Shown one piece after another: positions 9,595-19,821 of a DNA stretch of 64,000 nt. Source of the stretch: Desulfotruncus alcoholivorax DSM 16058 (GTDB lineage: Bacteria; Bacillota; Desulfotomaculia; Desulfotomaculales; Desulfallaceae); contig NZ_AUMW01000019.1 in assembly GCF_000430885.1 (NCBI RefSeq), positions 1 through 64,000 on the forward strand, written 5' to 3'. The notes beneath the pieces were generated by a model that saw nothing but the letters and a program-made list of their open reading frames with translations, had not been told where the DNA came from and searched no databases. Position 1 is the first letter of the stretch. Each line of letters begins with the position of its first letter. The position numbers were made by a program, and so were the translations under genes.

Positions 9595-11142
9595 TTATTT
9601 TCTTTCCAGCAAACTATTGCCCGTCATTTCAGGTGGTTTTTCCAGCCCCAGCAAATCCAACACCGTGGGAGCAACGTCCTGCAGCGAGCCGGTTTTCAAC
9701 CCGGCCCCGGTGTAATCGTCATCCACCAAAATAAACGGCACCGGGTCGGTGGTGTGCGCGGTATGGGGATGCCCGGCGTCATCCTGCATCTCTTCAGCGT
9801 TACCGTGGTCGGCGGTTATAATAGTTATTCCCCCTGCTTCTTTTACCGCCTTTACCGCCCGGCCGATGCACCGGTCAACAAACTCAATCGCCTTGACCGC
9901 AGCCTGCATCACCCCGGTATGCCCCACCATGTCCGGGTTGGCGTAATTCATTATGATAACATCGTAAACCTTATCGCCCAGCTTGTTGATCAGAGCATCG
10001 GTAATCTCTCCGGCGCTCATCTCGGGCTTCAAATCATAGGTTGCCACCTTGGGCGAGGGAATCAGCACGCGGTCCTCACCCTTGTTGGGCTGTTCCACCC
10101 CGCCATTGAAAAAGAAAGTCACGTGAGCGTATTTTTCGGTCTCGGCCAGGCGCAGCTGCCGCAAGTTACGATAGCTGAGCACTTCCCCCAGCGTATTCAC
10201 AAGCACCTGGGGCCTGAAGGCCACCGGCGCCTCAATGGTCTTATCGTACCTGGTCATGCAAACGTAATGCACCTTGGGGTGCCCCTGCGGCCGTTCAAAG
10301 CCGTCAAACTTTTCATCAACAAAGGCCCGGGTGATTTCCCTGGCCCGGTCGGGACGGAAATTGAAGAAAATTACCACATCGCCGCCGGCAACCCTGCCCA
10401 CAGGTTCCCCCCGGTCATCAACGATCACCGTCGGCTTGACAAATTCATCGGTCTCTTGGCGGGCATAGGCCTGCTCCACCGCTTCCAGCGCCGATTTGGC
10501 CTTAAAGCCCTCTCCCAGCACCATGGCGTTATAGGCCTCTTTTACCCTTTCCCATCTCCGGTCCCGGTCCATGGCGTAGTAGCGGCCCATAACCGTGGCC
10601 ACCCGGCCGCACTCCATTTGCTCCGTCTTTTCGGTTAAAGGAATTATGTACTCTTTGGCGTTGGCCGGGGGCACATCCCGCCCGTCTAAAAAAGCATGCA
10701 CAAATACGCGGTCCACCCCCTGGTCCCTGGCCAGTTCCAGTAAGGCATAAAGGTGCTGGATATGGCTGTGCACCCCGCCGTCCGACAGCAATCCCATCAG
10801 GTGCAGCGCTGATTTCCGCTCCCGGGCTTTCTCAACAGCCTCCAGCAGCACCGGGTTATCGTAAAAACTGCGGTCACGGATAGCGCGGCTGATTCTGGTC
10901 AATTCCTGGTAAACAACTCTCCCCGCACCCATATTCAGGTGCCCCACTTCCGAATTACCCATCTGGCCGTGAGGCAAACCCACTTCCTCCCCCGAACTGG
11001 CCAGTATGGTATGCGGATACCTGGCCAGCAGCCCGTCCATATTCGGCGTGCGGGCCTTGGCTATGGCGTTGCCCTCTTTCTTTTCGCTCAAACCCCATCC
11101 GTCCAGTATTATCAGTGCCAGGGGCTTTTTAACTGGTGCCAA
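9595..11142 (-). CDS. gpmI: 2,3-bisphosphoglycerate-independent phosphoglycerate mutase
   Basis: A 515-residue Mn-dependent phosphoglycerate mutase of the alkaline phosphatase superfamily. It has LIILDGWG with the first metal Asp, the nucleophile Ser64 in [19 protein letters not shown]-type segment [12 protein letters not shown] and the C-terminal [10 protein letters not shown] place the start at TTG 11140-11142, one base after the tpiA stop and behind GGGAGGAA; the longer frame upstream overlaps tpiA and adds 22 residues not usual in the family. These Mn enzymes respond to pH in spore formers, where they help hold the 3-phosphoglycerate store. Confidence 0.96.
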   Translation of the reverse strand: MAPVKKPLALIILDGWGLSEKKEGNAIAKARTPNMDGLLARYPHTILASSGEEVGLPHGQMGNSEVGHLNMGAGRVVYQELTRISRAIRDRSFYDNPVLLEAVEKARERKSALHLMGLLSDGGVHSHIQHLYALLELARDQGVDRVFVHAFLDGRDVPPANAKEYIIPLTEKTEQMECGRVATVMGRYYAMDRDRRWERVKEAYNAMVLGEGFKAKSALEAVEQAYARQETDEFVKPTVIVDDRGEPVGRVAGGDVVIFFNFRPDRAREITRAFVDEKFDGFERPQGHPKVHYVCMTRYDKTIEAPVAFRPQVLVNTLGEVLSYRNLRQLRLAETEKYAHVTFFFNGGVEQPNKGEDRVLIPSPKVATYDLKPEMSAGEITDALINKLGDKVYDVIIMNYANPDMVGHTGVMQAAVKAIEFVDRCIGRAVKAVKEAGGITIITADHGNAEEMQDDAGHPHTAHTTDPVPFILVDDDYTGAGLKTGSLQDVAPTVLDLLGLEKPPEMTGNSLLERK

Positions 11143-11143
11143 G

Positions 11144-11905
11144 TTAATTTCCTCCCAAATTTTTGATAATTCCCGCAAAACTTTCAGCGTCCAGGCTGGC
11201 CCCGCCAACCAGCGCGCCGTCGATATCGGGCTGGGCCATCAGGCCGGCGGCGTTACCCGGCTTAACACTACCACCGTACTGGATGCGGGTGGCCGCGGCA
11301 AAACCGGCTCCCAGCAGCCGGCCCAGGGTTTCCCGGATAAACCTGTTAACCTGCTGGGCATCTTCATTTGATGCCGTGCGGCCGGTACCGATGGCCCAAA
11401 CCGGCTCGTAAGCCACCACCAAACCCGCTGCCCTGTCCGCGCTCAAGCCGGCCAGCGAGCCCTCCAACTGCTTGCGCACCACTTCTTCCGTTCTGCCGGC
11501 TTCCCGCTCCTCCAACCGCTCCCCTACACACACAATGGGCACCAGGCCATGTTCCAGTGCGGCAAACACTTTCTTATTCACCGTTTCGTCTGTTTCACCA
11601 AAAAACTGCCGGCGCTCGGAATGGCCCAGTATAACATACTTGCACCCTGCTTCCTTGAGCATACCGGGAGAGATTTCCCCGGTATAGGCGCCCTCGGACT
11701 CCCAGTACATGTTCTGGGCCCCCAGTTCTATGCCCGTCCCGGCCAGCTGCTCAGCCACCGTAGCCAGGGCTGTGAAGGGCGGGCACAGTACGATCTCCAC
11801 CCCGGATACACCCGTTACCAGCCCTTTAAAAGAAGCAACAAAATTGACCGCCTCACCGACGGTCTTATACATTTTCCAGTTTCCCGCTATAATTGGCTTT
11901 CGCAC
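11144..11905 (-). CDS. tpiA: Triose-phosphate isomerase
   Basis: A 253-residue TIM barrel. The substrate-binding GNWKMYKT is at the N terminus, the electrophilic His in [12 protein letters not shown] near 95 and the catalytic Glu in [13 protein letters not shown] near 165; the phosphate loop GGSVKPGNA follows. It stops one base before gpmI and starts 124 bp after pgk, a space filled by a palindromic repeat. Confidence 0.98.
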   Translation of the reverse strand: MRKPIIAGNWKMYKTVGEAVNFVASFKGLVTGVSGVEIVLCPPFTALATVAEQLAGTGIELGAQNMYWESEGAYTGEISPGMLKEAGCKYVILGHSERRQFFGETDETVNKKVFAALEHGLVPIVCVGERLEEREAGRTEEVVRKQLEGSLAGLSADRAAGLVVAYEPVWAIGTGRTASNEDAQQVNRFIRETLGRLLGAGFAAATRIQYGGSVKPGNAAGLMAQPDIDGALVGGASLDAESFAGIIKNLGGN

Positions 11906-11945
11906 TTTTATTCACCCCGGTAACCGTTTTACAAAATACACCCGA

Positions 11946-12026
11946 GTAGTCAGAATTCAGAATACTTTAGACGATAAACTTTTTCTTATTCTGACTCCTG
12001 TATTCTTACTCCTGACTCCTGACTCC
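11946..12026. repeat. Dispersed CAGAATTC/CTGACTCCTGA repeat, copy A
   Basis: An 80-bp unit with outer arms of the GTCAGAATTCAGAAT and CTGACTCCTGACTCC type around a GACGATAAAC core. It lies between pgk and tpiA. Other copies are at 13271, 14515, 34086, 37753 and 40213. Confidence 0.8.
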
Positions 12027-12029
12027 ATC

Positions 12030-13217
12030 TTACTTATCCTGTAACGCCGCCACTCCGGGCAGCACTTTACCCTCCAAAAATTCCAGGGATGCGCCACCAC
12101 CGGTGGAAATATGGGTCACTTTGTCCGCCACCCCGGCCTTTTTCACCGCCGACACGGAATCGCCCCCACCGATAACTGAAACCGCGTCACTGTCAGCGAC
12201 GGCCCTGGCTATTGCCATTGTGCCGCCGGCAAAGGGCTCCATTTCAAACACTCCCATCGGCCCGTTCCAAACTATCGTGGCGGCTTGCTTAATACGGTCG
12301 CTGAAATTGTTAACCGTTTGGGGCCCTATATCCAGCGCCATGAATTCCCCGGGGATACTATCGACAGACACCACCTTGGATTCAACACCGGGCGTAGCCG
12401 CCGGGGCTACAACCACGTCAACAGGCAGCAGCAGATCAACGCCTTTATCCCCGGCCTTCCGCACAAGCTCTTTGGCCAGGTCTGCCTTGTCGGCTTCAAG
12501 CAGCGACTTGCCGACCTCCTTGCCGCCGGCCTTTAAAAAAGTATTGGCCATTCCACCGCCAATAAGCAGGGCGCTTACCTTGTCCAACAGATTATTAATC
12601 ACAGCTATTTTATCGGAAACCTTGGCGCCGCCGATAATGGCCACAAAAGGCTTGGCCGGAGATTCCAAAACCCGGCCCAGCATCCGGATTTCTTTTTCCA
12701 TTAAGAAACCCGCCACCGCGGGCAAGAACTCAGCCACGCCTGCTGTGGAAGCATGGGCCCTGTGGGCCGTGCCAAAGGCATCGTTTACATAAACATCGCC
12801 AAGCCCGGCCAACTTCCGGGCAAAATTTTCGTCGTTTTTTTCTTCCCCGGGGTAAAAGCGAACATTCTCCAGCAGCAGCACATCGCCGCCGGCCATTGCC
12901 GACACCGCCTGCTGAACTTCTTCCCCCACACAATCATCAACTTTGCGCACTGAAACCCCGGGCAGCAATTGCTGCAGGCGCCCGGCAACGGGGTCCATGC
13001 TGTATCTTTCATCCACCTTGCCTTTGGGACGCCCCAGGTGCGACATCAGGATAACCTTGGCCTTTTCCCCAACCAGGTATTTTATGGTAGGCAGTGCCGC
13101 AACAATCCTGGTATCATCGGTTACATTACCTTCTTTGTCCAGGGGTACGTTGAAATCTACTCTTACCAACACCCGCTTGCCGGAGACGTCAATGTCCCGT
13201 ACGGTTTTCTTGGCCAT
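12030..13217 (-). CDS. pgk: Phosphoglycerate kinase
   Basis: A 395-residue monofunctional PGK making ATP from 1,3-bisphosphoglycerate. Seen: [12 protein letters not shown] near 18, SHLGRPKGK near 60, the basic-patch [24 protein letters not shown] near 200 and the nucleotide loop [11 protein letters not shown] near the C terminus. ATG start after GGGGGGA. It lies between gap and tpiA; a repeat element occupies the space on each side. Confidence 0.98.
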   Translation of the reverse strand: MAKKTVRDIDVSGKRVLVRVDFNVPLDKEGNVTDDTRIVAALPTIKYLVGEKAKVILMSHLGRPKGKVDERYSMDPVAGRLQQLLPGVSVRKVDDCVGEEVQQAVSAMAGGDVLLLENVRFYPGEEKNDENFARKLAGLGDVYVNDAFGTAHRAHASTAGVAEFLPAVAGFLMEKEIRMLGRVLESPAKPFVAIIGGAKVSDKIAVINNLLDKVSALLIGGGMANTFLKAGGKEVGKSLLEADKADLAKELVRKAGDKGVDLLLPVDVVVAPAATPGVESKVVSVDSIPGEFMALDIGPQTVNNFSDRIKQAATIVWNGPMGVFEMEPFAGGTMAIARAVADSDAVSVIGGGDSVSAVKKAGVADKVTHISTGGGASLEFLEGKVLPGVAALQDK

Positions 13218-13270
13218 ACAATCCCCCCTATGAAATTCGCTTCGATATTATAGAATTATAATTATTCTTC

Positions 13271-13349
13271 GGAAGTCAGAATTCAGTAGTCAGAATTCAG
13301 AATATTACAAGGCGATAAACCGCTCTCTTATGCCGACTCCTGACTCCTT
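13271..13349. repeat. Dispersed CAGAATTC/CTGACTCCTGA repeat, copy B
   Basis: Arms GTCAGAATTCAGTAGTCAG and CCGACTCCTGACTCC around AAGGCGATAAACCGCTCTC. It fills the gap-pgk space. Confidence 0.8.
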
Positions 13350-13358
13350 AAGTACGAA

Positions 13359-14390
13359 TTATATACCTTTTTCGGCCATATATTCAACAAGATCTACAAC
13401 CCGGTTGGAATACCCCCATTCATTGTCATACCAGGCCAGGACCTTGATCATATCATCATCCATAATCATTGTGGCAAGCCCGTCAACGATGGAGGAATGC
13501 GGGTCGCCGGTATAATCCATGGAAACCAGCGGCATTTCGCTGTATGCCAGTATACCCTTTAATTCATTTTCGGATGCATCTTTGAGGGCTGCATTAACCT
13601 CTTCCCTGGTTGCCTTTTTCTGTAATTGCGCCACCAGATCCACCACGGAAACATTCAGAGTCGGCACCCGCATGGCCATCCCGTTCAATTTTCCCTTCAA
13701 TTCCGGCAGCACCAGCGCCACAGCCTTGGCCGCCCCCGTAGTGGTGGGAATAATCGACATGGTGGCGGCGCGCCCGCGCCGGACATCCTTGCTGGGCATA
13801 TCTAAAATTTGCTGGTTGTTGGTCACCGCGTGAACGGTGGTCATAAGACCCTTGACGATACCAAAGTTCTTATGCAGCACCTTGGCGACAGGAGCCAGGC
13901 AGTTGGTGGTACAGGAGGCGTTGCTGACAATATTATGTACGGACGGGTCGTATAATTCCTCATTAACCCCCATCACCACCGTCAGGCAGTCACCCTTGGC
14001 CGGCGCTGAAATGACCACCTTTTTAGCCCCTCCTTTCAGGTGGGCCGCTGCTTTATCCGGGCTATTGAACTTGCCTGTGGATTCCACCACCAGGTCAACA
14101 CCGAGGTCCCCCCACGGTAAAGCAGCCGGATCAGCTTCAGATAATAACTTTATTTCTTTGCCGTTAACTGATATGGTATCTTTATACCCAATTATTTCTT
14201 CTGCCAGCCTGCCGTGAATAGAATCGTATTTTAGTGAATAGGCAAGCTTGGGGGCGAACTCATCATCCATAGGTAACCTGCGTGATTTATGATTAACGGC
14301 CACCACCTCAATATCAGAACGCCGTAAAGCTACACGCAAAACAAGTCGCCCTATTCTACCAAAGCCGTTAATCCCAATTCTTACCGCCAT
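13359..14390 (-). CDS. gap: Glyceraldehyde-3-phosphate dehydrogenase, atypical cofactor loop
   Basis: A 343-residue phosphorylating GAPDH. The Rossmann motif INGFGRIGR is at the N terminus and the catalytic Cys160 in SNASCTTNCLAP. After beta strand 2, where NAD enzymes have Asp (VND), this protein has VNHKSRRLP (residues 32-40) and about a ten-residue insertion before LKYDSIHGR. Loss of the Asp and gain of Lys/Arg suggests it accepts NADP(H). It heads pgk-tpiA-gpmI-eno. The regulator cggR, usual upstream partner in Firmicutes, is absent; rpoN lies next upstream. A weak promoter is at 14437-14466. Confidence 0.95.
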   Translation of the reverse strand: MAVRIGINGFGRIGRLVLRVALRRSDIEVVAVNHKSRRLPMDDEFAPKLAYSLKYDSIHGRLAEEIIGYKDTISVNGKEIKLLSEADPAALPWGDLGVDLVVESTGKFNSPDKAAAHLKGGAKKVVISAPAKGDCLTVVMGVNEELYDPSVHNIVSNASCTTNCLAPVAKVLHKNFGIVKGLMTTVHAVTNNQQILDMPSKDVRRGRAATMSIIPTTTGAAKAVALVLPELKGKLNGMAMRVPTLNVSVVDLVAQLQKKATREEVNAALKDASENELKGILAYSEMPLVSMDYTGDPHSSIVDGLATMIMDDDMIKVLAWYDNEWGYSNRVVDLVEYMAEKGI

Positions 14391-14436
14391 TTTTGTTACC
14401 CGCTCCTTTCAATAGTATACCTTAGTCACCGGTATT

Positions 14437-14466
14437 TTTATAATTATGATATACTTTATTCTTCAA
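14437..14466 (-). promoter_or_regulatory. Possible gap operon promoter
   Basis: TTGAAG (14461-14466) and TATAAA (14437-14442) with an 18-bp spacer. A palindrome TTGTATACAA lies just upstream (14490-14499) and could be an operator. Confidence 0.4.
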
Positions 14467-14514
14467 TTAACGGATTGTTTCCTCTTTTTTTGTATACAAG
14501 ATTAATAAAAAATG

Positions 14515-14590
14515 AAGTCAGTAGTCAGAATTCAGAATACAGAATACTTCGAGACGATCAATCGCTCTTTCATTCTGGCTCCTGAATGGT
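14515..14590. repeat. Dispersed CAGAATTC/CTGACTCCTGA repeat, copy C
   Basis: Left arm GTCAGTAGTCAGAATTCAG, core GAGACGATCAATCGCTC, shortened right arm CTGGCTCCTGAAT. It lies between rpoN and gap. Confidence 0.75.
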
Positions 14591-14638
14591 AGTCAAAAAA
14601 TAAAGGCACCCTGAAAATGGCACCTCACTGGTAAAGCG

Positions 14639-14671
14639 TTGAGATTGTTTCGCTTTGCTCGCAATGACATT
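14639..14671. repeat. GATTG...CGCAATGACA palindromic repeat
   Basis: GAGATTGTTTCGCTTTGCTC followed by GCAATGACA, a short REP-like unit. Related copies are at 20309 and 50861. Confidence 0.6.
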
Positions 14672-16077
14672 TAATACCGCTTGCGGATTCTGATGGGTGG
14701 GATGCCCAGTTCATCCCGGTACTTGGCCACTGTGCGCCGGGATATTTTTACGCCGCGGCGCCCGAAAATATCGGCAATTTGCTGGTCATTCAGCGGGTTC
14801 CTGGCATCTTCAACCTCCAAAATTTCCTGCATTATTTTTTTAATGCTTTCGGCGGAAATCATCGACCCTCCTGTATTGCTCAGGCCGGAGGAAAAGAAAT
14901 ACTTCATTTCAAAGACACCCTGCGGGGTCTGGATATACTTGTTGGACGTGGCCCTGGAGACCGTGGATTCATGCAGCCCGACAATATCAGCCACAGTTTT
15001 GAGGTTGAGCGGCTTTAAATATTTAACTCCATATTCAAGAAAGTCCCGCTGCAGGTCCACCAGGCACTTTGTCACTTTGTACAGGGTCAGGCGCCGCTGC
15101 TCAATGCTCTTGATCAACCAGGCGGCCGCGTTTAGTTTATGCTCAACAAATTTTTTAGTCTGGTTATCACCCTTATCCTGGTTTAAAAACGCACGGTAAG
15201 TGTTGTTAATGGTCAACCTGGGTACAGTTACATCGTTGATAATAATCACATACTCATCTTCAACTTTGTTTAAAACAATATCCGGTACAATGTACCTGTT
15301 TTCACCATTCCCGCTAAAGTTGCGGCCCGGCTTCGGGTCCAAAGTTTTAATCAAGTCAGCCACCCGCTGTAATTCTTGAACCGGCACGCTGAATAATTGA
15401 GCCAAACGATTATACTTACCTTCGGCCAGGTCGGTCAGATGCCTGGTTACCACATTAATCACCAGCTCATCTTCAATACCCAGGTGCGCAAGCTGGATCA
15501 GCAGGCATTCCTGCAAGGAACGGGCCCCGACGCCGGGGGGGTCGAAGGTCTGGACAACCTTCAGCGCATCCGTAACAGCGTCACGGCCTGTACCCAACTG
15601 CCTGGCTATTTCATCAATTGAACAATTGAGATACCCGTTATTATCAATACTGCCAATGATATATTCAGCTATGGCGTACTGCGGCCCCTCACATTTGGAC
15701 AGGCTAAGCTGGAACATCAGGTGTTCCAATAATGTCGGCGAGCGGCTGATGAAATTCTCATAACTGAATTCATTGGGCTCAGGCCTCACCTCGGAACGGG
15801 TCAATCCTAAATCACTGCTGTCATGGAAATAATCCTGCCAGTCAATATCATATTCATTTTCCCCGGTATCTTCCGCAGCCGCGGTCTGTTCCCCGGCCGC
15901 CAACTGCTCAATTTCTTCCTCCCCCACCTCGAGCAAGGGATTTTCCTGGAGCTGCTGCTCTATATACATCCCCAGCTCAAGGGTAGATAATTGTAAAACA
16001 GCAATGGCCTGGCGCAATTCCGGGGTCATTATTAACTTTTGGGTCTGAATCACATTAAGGCCGTAACCCATGCGCAT
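14671..16077 (-). CDS. rpoN: RNA polymerase sigma-54 factor
   Basis: A 468-residue sigma-54. The N-terminal Gln/Leu-rich activator-interacting region (TQKLIMTPELRQAIAVLQLS) is followed by an acidic linker, the core-binding domain, the HTH region (about 365-385, VADIVGLHESTVSR) and the RpoN box RRTVAKYR at about 447, which contacts the -24 element. I start at ATG 16077, behind GGAGG; the open frame upstream reads hydrophobic non-homologous sequence. Whether it is transcribed with whiA, 189 bp upstream, is unclear. It lies where cggR would be expected ahead of gap. Confidence 0.96.
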   Translation of the reverse strand: MRMGYGLNVIQTQKLIMTPELRQAIAVLQLSTLELGMYIEQQLQENPLLEVGEEEIEQLAAGEQTAAAEDTGENEYDIDWQDYFHDSSDLGLTRSEVRPEPNEFSYENFISRSPTLLEHLMFQLSLSKCEGPQYAIAEYIIGSIDNNGYLNCSIDEIARQLGTGRDAVTDALKVVQTFDPPGVGARSLQECLLIQLAHLGIEDELVINVVTRHLTDLAEGKYNRLAQLFSVPVQELQRVADLIKTLDPKPGRNFSGNGENRYIVPDIVLNKVEDEYVIIINDVTVPRLTINNTYRAFLNQDKGDNQTKKFVEHKLNAAAWLIKSIEQRRLTLYKVTKCLVDLQRDFLEYGVKYLKPLNLKTVADIVGLHESTVSRATSNKYIQTPQGVFEMKYFFSSGLSNTGGSMISAESIKKIMQEILEVEDARNPLNDQQIADIFGRRGVKISRRTVAKYRDELGIPPIRIRKRY

Positions 16078-16266
16078 AGCCAGAAATCCTCCACTATAAA
16101 TTTTAATTATTTTGAAAAAATTTAATAATAATATTCTGCAGCTACATGCAAAAATCCTGCCCAGTTTTTTAAAACCAATATATTCAGTTGACAGGTAAAT
16201 GATTACAGCCGGCGCGCAAACCGGCGCTATTACCGGCATTATGTCCAATCCGGCAGCCGGCGCCGC

Positions 16267-17250
16267 TTATTTCTCAACGCCCGTGCCCCCGTGCTTTGCC
16301 GGAATATTTAACAGCCCGCCGGAGTGCAACTTTTCCGCAATTTTGTCCAGCTTGCGCAAGCGGTGGTTAACACCCGACTTGCCCAGGGGCGGGTCCATCA
16401 TTTCACCAAGCTCTTTCAGGCTGGCATCCGGGTAGTGCAGCCGCAGCTCAGCCACTTCCCGCAGCGGGCGGGGGAGTTTTTCAATTCCCATTGTCCCGGC
16501 GATAACCCTTATATTTTCAGACTGGCGCATTGCGGCGTCAACGGTTTTATTCAAATTTGCAGTTTCGCAGTTCACCAGCCGGTTGATCTTGTTGCGCATG
16601 TCCTTGTAAATTCTGGTATTTTCAAACTCCAGCAAGGCCGTATGGGCCCCCATAATGTTCAGGCACTCCACAATTTGCTCGCTGTCTTTAAGGTACACTA
16701 CATACCATTGCTTGCGGGAGCTGATTCTGGCCGGCAACCCGAATTGCTGCAGCAAATTGGAGATGTCCCCGGCGTGCCGGCCGTCACCGGTAATAATTTC
16801 CAAATGGTAGGTGCCGCCGGGGTTGTTTACAGACCCCCCGCCCAGGAAAATTCCGCGCAGGTAGGAGCGCCTGCAGCATTCTTTTTGCAACAGTTTCTCC
16901 GGCAGCCCCTCCTGCAGGGAACCGTTATCGTTCAACATGCCCAGCTCAACCAGCATTTTCTGCAGCTCCGGCTGGGGCGGTATCCGCACCATGTAGACGT
17001 TATTCTTGCGCAGCCGCACCTTTTTTTTAACCAGCACTTCCGGCCGGATGCCGAAAAGGTCTTTGCTCAGCTTGATCACCTTGCGGGCCACCGCCGCATT
17101 GTGATTGGTTATATTCAATGCAATTTTGCGGCCGTTGATCTGCAGCGTGCCGTCCATTTTAATCAACGCGGCCAGCTCGCTGGTCTTGCAGCACCGGCGC
17201 GGGCCGATCACCCTGGCCAGCTCGTTTTTGGTTATCAAAGAAAAACTCAT
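16267..17250 (-). CDS. whiA: WhiA family DNA-binding protein
   Basis: A 327-residue WhiA, related to LAGLIDADG homing endonucleases but without nuclease activity. The two-lobed LAGLIDADG-like part spans about 20-190 ([23 protein letters not shown]) and the helix-turn-helix about 225-305 ([20 protein letters not shown]). In Firmicutes it affects division and chromosome segregation. It normally follows yvcK directly; here thiI and a cysteine desulfurase intervene. It starts 26 bp after thiI. Confidence 0.96.
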   Translation of the reverse strand: MSFSLITKNELARVIGPRRCCKTSELAALIKMDGTLQINGRKIALNITNHNAAVARKVIKLSKDLFGIRPEVLVKKKVRLRKNNVYMVRIPPQPELQKMLVELGMLNDNGSLQEGLPEKLLQKECCRRSYLRGIFLGGGSVNNPGGTYHLEIITGDGRHAGDISNLLQQFGLPARISSRKQWYVVYLKDSEQIVECLNIMGAHTALLEFENTRIYKDMRNKINRLVNCETANLNKTVDAAMRQSENIRVIAGTMGIEKLPRPLREVAELRLHYPDASLKELGEMMDPPLGKSGVNHRLRKLDKIAEKLHSGGLLNIPAKHGGTGVEK

Positions 17251-17276
17251 GGGATCACCACGTTAAAGTTAAAATA

Positions 17277-18461
17277 TTAACTCTTGATTATTTCCACCGC
17301 GGTGCGGTCCAGGGCGCCGGCAAGCAGCTCTTCCACCTCCAGCGCCTCCTCGGCCTGCCGGGCTTGCTCCGGCCGGGGCCTTGTCGCCGGGTGTTTGGGT
17401 AAAAACAGGGTACAGCAGTCTTCATAGGGCAGCACTGATGTTGCAAAGGTGCCGATGGCCTGGGCCCGGCTGATTATCTCCGCCTTGTCCATACCCACCA
17501 AAGGGCGCAGCACCGGGATATTAATCACGTAATTGATCACCCGCATGCTTTCCAGGGTCTGGCTGGCCACCTGGCCCACGCTTTCCCCGGTAACCAGGGC
17601 CAGCGCCCCCTGCTGTCCGGCAATGCGTTCCGCCAGGCGGAACATCATTCTGCGCATCAGGGTAACCCTCAGTTCCTCCGGGCAATTTTTCTGAATTTCT
17701 TTTTGTATCTCCGTAAAATGCACCACATGCAATTTGACCCGCGAAGTGTAATCAGCCAGTATCCTGCACAGGTCACGGACTTTCTCCAGCGATTTTTCCC
17801 CGGTAAAAGGAAAGCTGTAAAAATGAACGGCCTCGATCTCAATGCCCCTCTTCATGGCCATCCAACCCGCCACCGGGCTGTCGATGCCCCCGGACAGCAG
17901 CAGCAGCGCTTTGCCGGAGGCCCCCACGGGCAAGCCCCCCGCTCCCGGGATATCGGCAGCATAGACAAAGGCATTTTTCTCTCTGATTTCAACGTTTACC
18001 TTGATTATGGGTTTGTGCACATCCACCTGAAGGCCTGGAAAATTTTCCAACAGGTAGCCGCCGATTTGGCCGTTAATTTCAGGCGAAGTAAGCGGGAACA
18101 TTTTATTGGAGCGCCGGGCCTCCACCTTAAAAGTCAAAGGCGTCCCCGGCGGCAGCTGCACCAGGGCGGCGGCGTCCTTTAAGGTTTGCAGCGCCCCCCC
18201 GCTGACGGCCTGCATGTCCAAGGGCAGGCGCAGCGCCGGGCTGACGCCGACAATGCCGAACACCTTGCTCAGCCTGTCCAAAACCAGCGCCGGCTCGGCT
18301 TCACTTTCCACCACCAGGCGGCCGTAAACGCGCTCCACCCGGGCGGGGCCGGTTTTACCCAGCGCCCGCCTCATATTTTCCATTAACCGCCGCTCAAACT
18401 GCGGCCGGTTTTTCCCCTTTAATCCGATTTCACCGTAACGTATCAGGTATGTATTGTACAT
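17277..18461 (-). CDS. thiI: tRNA 4-thiouridine synthase ThiI
   Basis: A 394-residue ThiI without the C-terminal rhodanese domain, like the Bacillus form. It has the N-terminal ferredoxin-like part, the THUMP domain (about 60-165) and the PP-loop SGGIDSPVA at about 189-197 that adenylates U8 of tRNA. Sulfur comes from a cysteine desulfurase, here encoded 91 bp upstream, so the pair is functionally coupled. ATG start; whiA follows after 26 bp. Confidence 0.96.
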   Translation of the reverse strand: MYNTYLIRYGEIGLKGKNRPQFERRLMENMRRALGKTGPARVERVYGRLVVESEAEPALVLDRLSKVFGIVGVSPALRLPLDMQAVSGGALQTLKDAAALVQLPPGTPLTFKVEARRSNKMFPLTSPEINGQIGGYLLENFPGLQVDVHKPIIKVNVEIREKNAFVYAADIPGAGGLPVGASGKALLLLSGGIDSPVAGWMAMKRGIEIEAVHFYSFPFTGEKSLEKVRDLCRILADYTSRVKLHVVHFTEIQKEIQKNCPEELRVTLMRRMMFRLAERIAGQQGALALVTGESVGQVASQTLESMRVINYVINIPVLRPLVGMDKAEIISRAQAIGTFATSVLPYEDCCTLFLPKHPATRPRPEQARQAEEALEVEELLAGALDRTAVEIIKS

Positions 18462-18552
18462 GGTTAGTGGTTCCCCCGGTATGTTATTTTGGTTTAATTA
18501 TATCCGTTCTCTGAAAAACGCTATAAGTTGGCGGGCCGTACCACTCCAACCG

Positions 18553-19725
18553 TTAACCGTAAAGCTCCCTTAACTCATGCACCACCCCGGCGGTGACCTC
18601 CACGGCGTAATCTATCTCCGCAGCCGTATTCAGCGTCGAAATACTGAACCGCACGGCCCCTTCCACCAATTGTTCAGCCAAACCCATAGCCCTCAGCACA
18701 TGGCTGCCCGGCTTTTTCCTGGAAGAGCAGGCCGAGCCGGTGGAAACATAAACACCCCGCCCCTCCAGTGCGTGCAACAGCACTTCACCCCTGAGGCCGG
18801 GAAACGAAATATTGGCTATCTGGGGGGCGCAGCCGGGCTCATCCTCCCGGCAGGCCGGGCCGTTCAACACCGCGCCCGGCACGGCGGCAAGAATCCCGTC
18901 CACCAATTTCTTTTTCAAGTTAAACAACTTGGGAGCCGTTTCCCGCGCTTCCCGTGCAATTATCCCTGCGGCGACACCAAAACCGGCAATTCCGGGCACA
19001 TTCTCCGTGCCCGAGCGCAAACCCCATTCCTGGCCCCCGCCGGCCACCAGCGGCTTCAGGGGCGTGCCCGGCGCCGCGTACAGCGCCCCCACCCCCTTGG
19101 GCCCGTGCACCTTGTGGGCGCTGACCGACAGCAGGTCGATGCCCAGCTCCGGCGGGCGCAGGGGCAACTTGCCGTAAGCCTGAACCGCGTCAACATGCCA
19201 GAAAAGCTTCCGGCCGGCCCCGCGGAACTCCTTGATCACGGCGCTTATGTCAGCCAGCGGCTGCACCGCGCCCACTTCATTGTTAACGTGCATGATCGAA
19301 ACCAGGTAGGTATCTTCCCGTAAAGCCCTCGTCAAATCTTCGGGATCCACCATACCCACATTATTTACGGGCAATACCGTTATTTCCATACCCCGCTCCC
19401 GCAGCTGCCCGCAGGCGTTCAACACGGCCGGGTGCTCCACCGCCGTAGTAATTACATGTTTGCCCTTGCGTCCCGGCTGCAGTCCTTTAACAGCCAGGTT
19501 AATCGCCTCGCTGCCCGCCCCGGTAAAGATAATGTTCGAGGCTTCGACCCCCAGGCTGTCCGCCACGGCTTCCCGGGCCCGGGCCACCGCGCGCCCGGCC
19601 TCAACCCCTTTGCGGTGCAGCGAAGAAGGGTTGCCGTAATAATCCTCCATAGCCGCCAGCACGGCCTTGACGACCTCAGGGTAAGGCCGGGTGGTGGCGC
19701 TGTTATCAAGATAAACTTCCCGCAA
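18553..19725 (-). CDS. Cysteine desulfurase (IscS/NifS family)
   Basis: A 390-residue PLP enzyme producing persulfide from cysteine. N-terminal YLDNSATT; the PLP Lys in SVSAHKVHGPKG near 205; the catalytic Cys in STGSACSSRKKPGSHVL near 327. The position just before thiI resembles the Bacillus nifZ-thiI pair, so delivery of sulfur to tRNA thiolation is the likely role. No IscU-type scaffold is nearby. TTG start after AGGAGG. A promoter lies at 19781-19809. Confidence 0.95.
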   Translation of the reverse strand: MREVYLDNSATTRPYPEVVKAVLAAMEDYYGNPSSLHRKGVEAGRAVARAREAVADSLGVEASNIIFTGAGSEAINLAVKGLQPGRKGKHVITTAVEHPAVLNACGQLRERGMEITVLPVNNVGMVDPEDLTRALREDTYLVSIMHVNNEVGAVQPLADISAVIKEFRGAGRKLFWHVDAVQAYGKLPLRPPELGIDLLSVSAHKVHGPKGVGALYAAPGTPLKPLVAGGGQEWGLRSGTENVPGIAGFGVAAGIIAREARETAPKLFNLKKKLVDGILAAVPGAVLNGPACREDEPGCAPQIANISFPGLRGEVLLHALEGRGVYVSTGSACSSRKKPGSHVLRAMGLAEQLVEGAVRFSISTLNTAAEIDYAVEVTAGVVHELRELYG

Positions 19726-19780
19726 AACGCTAAAACCTCCTGCAAAACGTTAAAAAAAGGACTAGTTTTGATATTAATTC

Positions 19781-19809
19781 ATAGTATACCTTAATTTGGA
19801 GAGCGTCAA
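19781..19809 (-). promoter_or_regulatory. Sigma-A promoter for the desulfurase-thiI-whiA run
   Basis: TTGACG (19804-19809) and TACTAT (19781-19786) with a 17-bp spacer, 55 bp upstream of the start codon. Confidence 0.7.
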
Positions 19810-19821
19810 GCATGCACAAAT

